From assembly GCF_014323565.1 (NCBI RefSeq), contig NZ_CP058669.1:833501-897500 (forward strand): a DNA stretch of 64,000 bases. The letters are read 5' to 3'. Position 1 is the stretch's first letter. Every line of letters begins with the position of its first letter. The position numbers and the translations under genes are program-made. Below, piece after piece: positions 59,260-64,000 of the stretch. The stretch comes from Hyphobacterium sp. CCMP332 (GTDB lineage: Bacteria > Pseudomonadota > Alphaproteobacteria > Caulobacterales > Maricaulaceae). The notes below the pieces were generated by a model, which saw nothing but the letters and a program-made list of their open reading frames with translations, did no database searches and was not told the DNA's origin.

Positions 59260-60563
59260 CGTTTGGTGATCGGTATGTAATTGCGTTCCGTTGCACCGGC
59301 AAACAGCTGCCGCGGACGGCCGATTTTCTGAACCGGATCTTCCAGCATCTCGGTCCATTGGGCGATCCAGCCCACAGTCCGGGCCAGAGCAAACAGGACG
59401 GTAAACATCGAGGTCGGGAAGCCCATCGCGCGCAGCGTGATGCCTGAATAGAAGTCGATATTCGGATAGAGCTTCTTCTCTACGAAATAGGGATCTTCAA
59501 GCGCGATCTTCTCCAGCTCCAGCGCCACCTGCAGCAGCGGCTCGTCGCGCACGCCCATCACGTCCAGCACTTCATGGCAGGTGTCGCGCATGACCTTGGC
59601 GCGTGGATCGTAATTCTTGTAGACCCGGTGACCAAAGCCCATAAGGCGGAATGGGTCATTCTTGTCTTTGGCGCGGGCAATGAATTCCGGAATCTTGTCT
59701 ACCGTGCCGATCTCTTCCAGCATGTTGAGCGCAGCTTCATTGGCCCCGCCATGCGCCGGACCCCACAGGCTGGCAATGCCGGACGCAATGCAGGCGAATG
59801 GATTGGCACCGGAAGACCCGGCAAGACGCACGGTGGAAGTGGACGCATTCTGTTCGTGATCCGCGTGCAGGATAAAGATTTTATCCATCGCCTTGGCGAG
59901 CGTCTTGTTCAGCTCGAAGTCCTCGGCGGGAACGGCAAAGCACATACGCAGGAAATTACCGGCGAAGTCGAGATCATTGCGCGGGCTGATAAACGGCTGA
60001 CCGATGGAGTATTTGTACGCGCGCGCCGCAATCGTCGGCATTTTGGCAATCATGCGATGACTGGCAATAATGCGCGCTTGCGGATCATTGATGTCGGTCG
60101 AGTCATGATAGAAGGCGGACAGGGCACCTACCGTGCCGACCATGACCGCCATCGGGTGAGCATCCCGGCGGAAGCCACGGAAGAACTGGTCAAACTGATC
60201 GTGCAACATGGTGTGCCGCCGGATCGTCATGTCGAAATTTTCCAGCTCTTTCGCCTCTGGCAATTCACCGTGCAGCAAAAGATAGCAAACTTCTATAAAG
60301 TTAGAGTTTTCAGCCAGTTGATCAATCGGATAGCCACGATAGAGCAGCGTGCCTTCATCGCCATCAATATAGGTGATGTGGCTTTCACATGAGCCTGTGG
60401 ACGTGAAGCCCGGATCGTAGGTGAAAACGCCGGCCTTGCTGTAGAGGCTGCGGATGTCGATGACGTCGGGGCCAATGGATCCCTTCAGGACGGGAAATTC
60501 ATAGGTCTGACCATCAATCGTAAGCGTGGCCGTGCCATTACGTTTCGCTTTGGTTTCCATCAT
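59256..60563 (-). CDS. gltA: Citrate synthase
   Basis: A 435-residue type II (hexameric-type) citrate synthase condensing acetyl-CoA and oxaloacetate. Conserved are [19 protein letters not shown] with an active-site His, [15 protein letters not shown] and the N-terminal beta domain of Gram-negative enzymes ([20 protein letters not shown]). Two adjacent ATGs (60563, 60560) are possible; AAGGAAGA lies upstream of both. gltX lies upstream with a 26-bp gap in the same orientation. Confidence 0.97.
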   Translation of the reverse strand: MMETKAKRNGTATLTIDGQTYEFPVLKGSIGPDVIDIRSLYSKAGVFTYDPGFTSTGSCESHITYIDGDEGTLLYRGYPIDQLAENSNFIEVCYLLLHGELPEAKELENFDMTIRRHTMLHDQFDQFFRGFRRDAHPMAVMVGTVGALSAFYHDSTDINDPQARIIASHRMIAKMPTIAARAYKYSIGQPFISPRNDLDFAGNFLRMCFAVPAEDFELNKTLAKAMDKIFILHADHEQNASTSTVRLAGSSGANPFACIASGIASLWGPAHGGANEAALNMLEEIGTVDKIPEFIARAKDKNDPFRLMGFGHRVYKNYDPRAKVMRDTCHEVLDVMGVRDEPLLQVALELEKIALEDPYFVEKKLYPNIDFYSGITLRAMGFPTSMFTVLFALARTVGWIAQWTEMLEDPVQKIGRPRQLFAGATERNYIPITKR

Positions 60564-60589
60564 GGTCTTCCTTCTCGTCTTCCTCGGGT

Positions 60590-62023
60590 CTATGCGCCCG
60601 TTTTGATTTGATCCGCCATTCGGCGCAAGACTTCATCGCGACCCAGCCATTCCATGACCAGTGAGAGGTCCGGTGCCGGCGCGCCGCCTGTGAGAGCCGC
60701 CCGTAACGGTGCCCCGATTTTTCCAAATCCGATTCCCTCGCTTTCAACAAAGGCTTCGAGTTCGGCATGCAAACGCTCTGAATCCCACTCCGGCAGTGCC
60801 TCGATACGGGGCCGGAAACGGGCTAACAGATCTGGCGCATCGCCGTTGAGAGGCTTTGCGGCCTTGCCCTCCAGTACAATAGGAGTCTTTCGGAAGAGGA
60901 AATAGGCCTGATCGGCCAGTTCGGCTAGGGTCGCGGCCCGCGTCTTCAGCACATCCATCGCTGCCAGAAGGCGCGCGCGGAAAGCCTGAGAGCCCGTATC
61001 GATGCCCTCTGCCAGCTTTTCGCACCAGGGCGAGACCAGCTCCAGCAGTCTGGCATTGTCTGCCAGCTTCATGTGATGCGCGTTGACGCTGGCCATCTTG
61101 TCAAAATCGAGCCGCCCCGGCGCCTTGTTCAGACCCGACAGGCTGAATACCGCCTGGGCTTCCGCATCGGTGAAATATTCCTGATCGCCATGCGCCCAGC
61201 CGAGGCGAAGCAGATAATTGCGCAGGCCTTCGGGCAAATAGCCCATATCCCGATACGCTTCGACACCAAGGGCACCATGCCGTTTTGACAGTTTCTTGCC
61301 ATCCGGGCCATGGATCAGCGGTACATGCGCGAAGACCGGCCGATCCCAGTCCAGAGCATCATAGATTTGCGCCTGACGGCCGGCATTCACGAGATGATCA
61401 TCGCCGCGCACAATATGAGTGACGCCCATATCGTGATCATCAACCACGACTGCAAGATTATAGGTTGGTGTGCCATCGCTGCGCAAAAGCACCAGATCAT
61501 CGAATTCCTTGCCATTCCAGCGCACATCGCCCTGAACGGCATCCTTGACGATGACGTCGTCATCTCCGGCGCGAAAACGCACCACAAACGGCACACCGTC
61601 TGGCGCATCCGATGCTGGCCGGTCGCGCCAGGTGCTCCGAAGCGCGCGGCCTTCGGAAAAGGCAATCTGGCGCGCCGCCGCGGCGTCTTCCTCGGACATG
61701 TAGCAGCGAAAAGCGCGGCCCTTCGCCAGAAGGTCGTCGACAACAGCCGCGTGGCGCGGGCCATTGGCATTTTGCGAAACCGGTTCGCCGTCCCAGTCCA
61801 GACCCAGCCAGGTCAGACCTTCTAGGATGGCGCGCGTCGCCTCTTCTGTAGAGCGCACGCGGTCGGTATCTTCGATACGCAAGAGGAATTTGCCGCCAGC
61901 GCCACGTGCCAGCAGCCAGTTGAAAAGGGCTGTGCGCGCACCACCGATATGGAGAAAGCCTGTCGGTGAAGGCGCAAAGCGTGTAACGATGGGTTGTGTC
62001 GTGTTTTGCACTCGCGAAACCAT
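60590..62023 (-). CDS. gltX: Glutamyl-tRNA synthetase
   Basis: A 477-residue class I synthetase. The HIGH-type motif is [17 protein letters not shown] (His25), the KMSKS-type loop is KKLSKRHG, and [18 protein letters not shown] and [16 protein letters not shown] are typical. The usual zinc-binding Cys motif is not apparent between residues 98 and 125. Alphaproteobacteria often have two GltX paralogues, one of which may charge tRNA-Gln for later amidation; which one this is cannot be told. It is divergent from comEC. Confidence 0.95.
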   Translation of the reverse strand: MVSRVQNTTQPIVTRFAPSPTGFLHIGGARTALFNWLLARGAGGKFLLRIEDTDRVRSTEEATRAILEGLTWLGLDWDGEPVSQNANGPRHAAVVDDLLAKGRAFRCYMSEEDAAAARQIAFSEGRALRSTWRDRPASDAPDGVPFVVRFRAGDDDVIVKDAVQGDVRWNGKEFDDLVLLRSDGTPTYNLAVVVDDHDMGVTHIVRGDDHLVNAGRQAQIYDALDWDRPVFAHVPLIHGPDGKKLSKRHGALGVEAYRDMGYLPEGLRNYLLRLGWAHGDQEYFTDAEAQAVFSLSGLNKAPGRLDFDKMASVNAHHMKLADNARLLELVSPWCEKLAEGIDTGSQAFRARLLAAMDVLKTRAATLAELADQAYFLFRKTPIVLEGKAAKPLNGDAPDLLARFRPRIEALPEWDSERLHAELEAFVESEGIGFGKIGAPLRAALTGGAPAPDLSLVMEWLGRDEVLRRMADQIKTGA

Positions 62024-62047
62024 GTTGCACTGCGGAAAGATGACCGC

Positions 62048-63150
62048 GTGGTAGCATGGCGGGCAGGGGGATGGAACAGTCGATTGCGCCTGAATGAAGC
62101 CTCACTTCTGAAATCCGCAAGGGTTCGGCTTGCCAGCTCTCGCGAGTGGTGGCTCGGGTCGCGGGATCTGACCCGCCCGGTTCGCATGGCGATCTGGGCA
62201 CCAGTGGCACTGGGGGCAGGCGCGCTCGCCTATTTCGGACTGCCAGGCGAACCGCCAATAATTCTGATTTCAGCATTGGTTATTGCCGCAATTCTGGCCG
62301 CGCTTACGGCCTGGAAATACGCGGCGGAAAAGCCTGTTTTATGGTCGGTTTTGATGCTGGCGGCGTTCGCGGCTTTCGGCTTTTCGCGGGCGCAGCATCA
62401 TACTCTGGGTCAGGAAACGGTTTTCGTCATAGAGTCACGCCGCGCGCTAACGGTAGAAGGCTGGATAGAGGCCGTTCAGAACAGCAATGGCCGTGAGCGG
62501 ATTATCGTCCGGGTCAGTTCGCTTGAAGGAATGGAACGCCCGCCGGCGCGGGTGCGCTTTTATGCTCGACGCGGTGAATTGGGGCCCGGAGACGGTATTT
62601 CAGCCCGCATCGTCCTGACGCCACCCCGGCGCCCTGCCGTTCCCGGCGGTTATGATCCGGCTTTTGCGGCCTGGTTTTTCGGTCTGGGCGGCACTGGATA
62701 TGCGATTGCGGCACTGGAAGCTGAAAATGTCGAGGGCGGTGCGGCTTTGCGCCAACTGGCCCGCTGGCGCTGGCGGATGGCCGAACACATTCGCGAGCGC
62801 GCCGATCCGGAGACTGCGGGCATTGCCGCCGCCTTGCTGACGGGCGACCGGTCCGGCATTCCACCGGATCAGGCCGAGGCCCTTCGCGCGACGGGGCTGG
62901 GGCATATCCTGGCCATATCCGGTCTGCATATGAGCCTGTTTGCGGGCGGATTATTTTTTGTGGTGAGGGCTTTCGGGGCTGCAATCCCCGCATTCGCCCG
63001 CCGTTATGATCCGCGCATACCCGCAGCGGTCATCGCGTTGATTGGCGCGACACTTTATCTTGTCCTTTCGGGCGCATCGGTGTCGACACAGCGCGCCTTT
63101 GTCATGGTGTCCGTCGTGCTTCTGGGAATATTGCTCAAGCGCCGCGATCT
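62048..63150 (+). CDS. comEC: ComEC/Rec2-family DNA uptake channel, 5' part (frameshifted)
   Basis: The N-terminal about 365 residues match ComEC. Two or three hydrophobic segments (about 45-120) precede the periplasmic OB-like DUF4131 region (VEGWIEAVQNSNGRERIIVRV). The competence membrane domain then begins with GLGHILAISGLHMSLFAGG and ASVSTQRAFVMVSVVLLGILL. The start is uncertain; GTG 62048 is my best guess, ATG 62186 would be too late. At about 63141-63152 the frame breaks after LLKRR. ComEC moves single-stranded DNA across the inner membrane. Confidence 0.85.
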
Positions 63151-64000
63151 CGATGCAATCCATCGCATTGGCCGCCGCCATCATCCTTGCGCTGCAGCCG
63201 CAGAGCGTTCTGTCACCGGGCTTTCAGATGTCCTTTGCCGCAGCCTCGGCGCTTGTGGCGGCGTTCGATATCTGGCGGCGGCGGGATACGCATGATCGCC
63301 AGAAAGGTGCTATCGGCGGCTTTCTGGGGTTCTGGGGGACGCTCTCCTTCTCGTCTTTGGTGGCCGGCAGTGCGACGGCCGCTTTTGCAGCCTTCCATTT
63401 CAACCGGATTGCCGTTTATGGACTTGCGGCCAATCTTGCAGCCATGCCGGTATTTTCGCTGGTGGTCATGCCCGCCGGAGCTCTGGCTCTGGCGCTAGCC
63501 CCGTTCGGCATGGACGGGCCAGCACTCGCGGTAATGAGTTGGGGTCTGATCTGGGTCGTTCGCATTGCCGAATGGGTGGCGTCCTGGCCCGGCTCCCTGG
63601 CACCCATGGCGTCGGCCCCCGGTGTTGTCCTGACAGTTTATGCCCTTGGTTTTGTCCTGCTGGTGGCGGCGTCCGGCCTTGCCCGGCGGATTGGATTGCT
63701 CGTCATGCTGACCGCGTATGCAGGATGGGGATTCAGTCGGCCTCCCGATGTCTTCATCAGCGAGGAGGGCGTCGTATTGGCCCGGTTTGAGAACGAGGAC
63801 GGACCGGCCTGGGCCAGCACAGACCGCCGCCGCGCCCGCTTTGCGACATCGGTGTTTCTCGAACAGGCGGGCGAAAGTGTGCGGCCCGGCCGGGATGGTG
63901 TGGCGTGTGATCCGCGCGGATGCTCCGGGCGAACGCAAGGCATGACTATCACCGTTGCGGAAAGCGATGAAACCCTGACGGAAGACTGCGCCCTGTCCGA
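63144..64000 (+). CDS. comEC: ComEC/Rec2-family DNA uptake channel, 3' part (frameshifted, runs off window)
   Basis: In another frame the Competence domain resumes with MQSIALAAAIILALQPQSVL and SPGFQMSFAAASALVA. Further transmembrane segments follow (about 63330-63720), then the start of a C-terminal beta-lactamase-like domain region (DVFISEEGVVLARFENEDGP) that has no stop before base 64000. Restoring two bases in the CG-rich GCCGCG near 63141-63146 would join the parts. The ATG at 63153 is internal. Confidence 0.85.

Overview
This window reads as chromosome of an alphaproteobacterium, most likely of the Caulobacterales/Maricaulales type (Hyphomonadaceae or Maricaulaceae relatives). The basis is gene content and order: clpX-lon, one nuoA-N operon followed by birA-coaX-rnj-mce-DUF1467, proS-lolC-lolD-dnaE, and the long rpsB-tsf-pyrH-frr-uppS-cdsA-dxr-rseP-bamA-ompH-lpxD-fabZ-lpxA-lpxI-lpxB array with gltA, gltX and comEC beyond it. 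The assignment is inference; no rRNA or other taxonomic marker was compared. G+C is fairly high, and the 5.3-12.1 kb stretch looks visibly more AT-rich.

Layout. 1-4.4 kb: 3' end of clpX, lon with a strong terminator, and a fused chorismate mutase/prephenate dehydratase (pheA). 4.4-5.3 kb: tRNA-Val(UAC), a string of structured repeats around a small GIY-YIG protein gene, then tRNA-Asp(GUC). 5.3-12.1 kb: a 6.75-kb genomic island in the 3' end of tRNA-Asp. It has a perfect 60-bp att duplication, a tyrosine recombinase gene, candidate recombinase arm sites at both ends, nested IS6-family sequences, a broken IS3-family orfA, and three cargo genes: two endonuclease/exonuclease/phosphatase (EEP) fold proteins, one of them a lipoprotein, and one secreted protein with Ig-like modules. 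The original tRNA-Asp terminator now lies beyond the far end of the island. 12.2-17.7 kb: an N5-(carboxyethyl)ornithine synthase-like dehydrogenase, a SulP transporter paired with a tandem UspA protein, a short-chain dehydrogenase and a YghU-type glutathione transferase.

17.9-32.7 kb: the complex I operon nuoA-N, with an NTF2-like gene between nuoD and nuoE. 32.7-37.5 kb: birA, coaX, rnj, mce, a DUF1467 membrane protein and a convergent sseB-like gene. 37.6-44.7 kb: proS, lolC, lolD, a possible 30-residue membrane peptide and dnaE. 44.8-59.3 kb: translation factors, UMP kinase, isoprenoid and phospholipid synthesis, site-2 protease, outer-membrane assembly and lipid A synthesis, many with overlapping stop and start codons. 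59.3-62.0 kb: gltA and gltX on the minus strand. 62.0-64.0 kb: comEC, cut by the window end.

Four genes that should be intact carry reading-frame breaks: nuoC (one base), nuoD (about six indels in 410 bp), dnaE (several indels in 150 bp) and comEC (one event). Protein similarity continues in another frame on both sides of each break, so I read them mainly as sequence or assembly errors and not as gene decay. The most interesting parts are the tRNA-Asp island and the structured repeats flanking the GIY-YIG gene, whose two copies show compensatory base changes.
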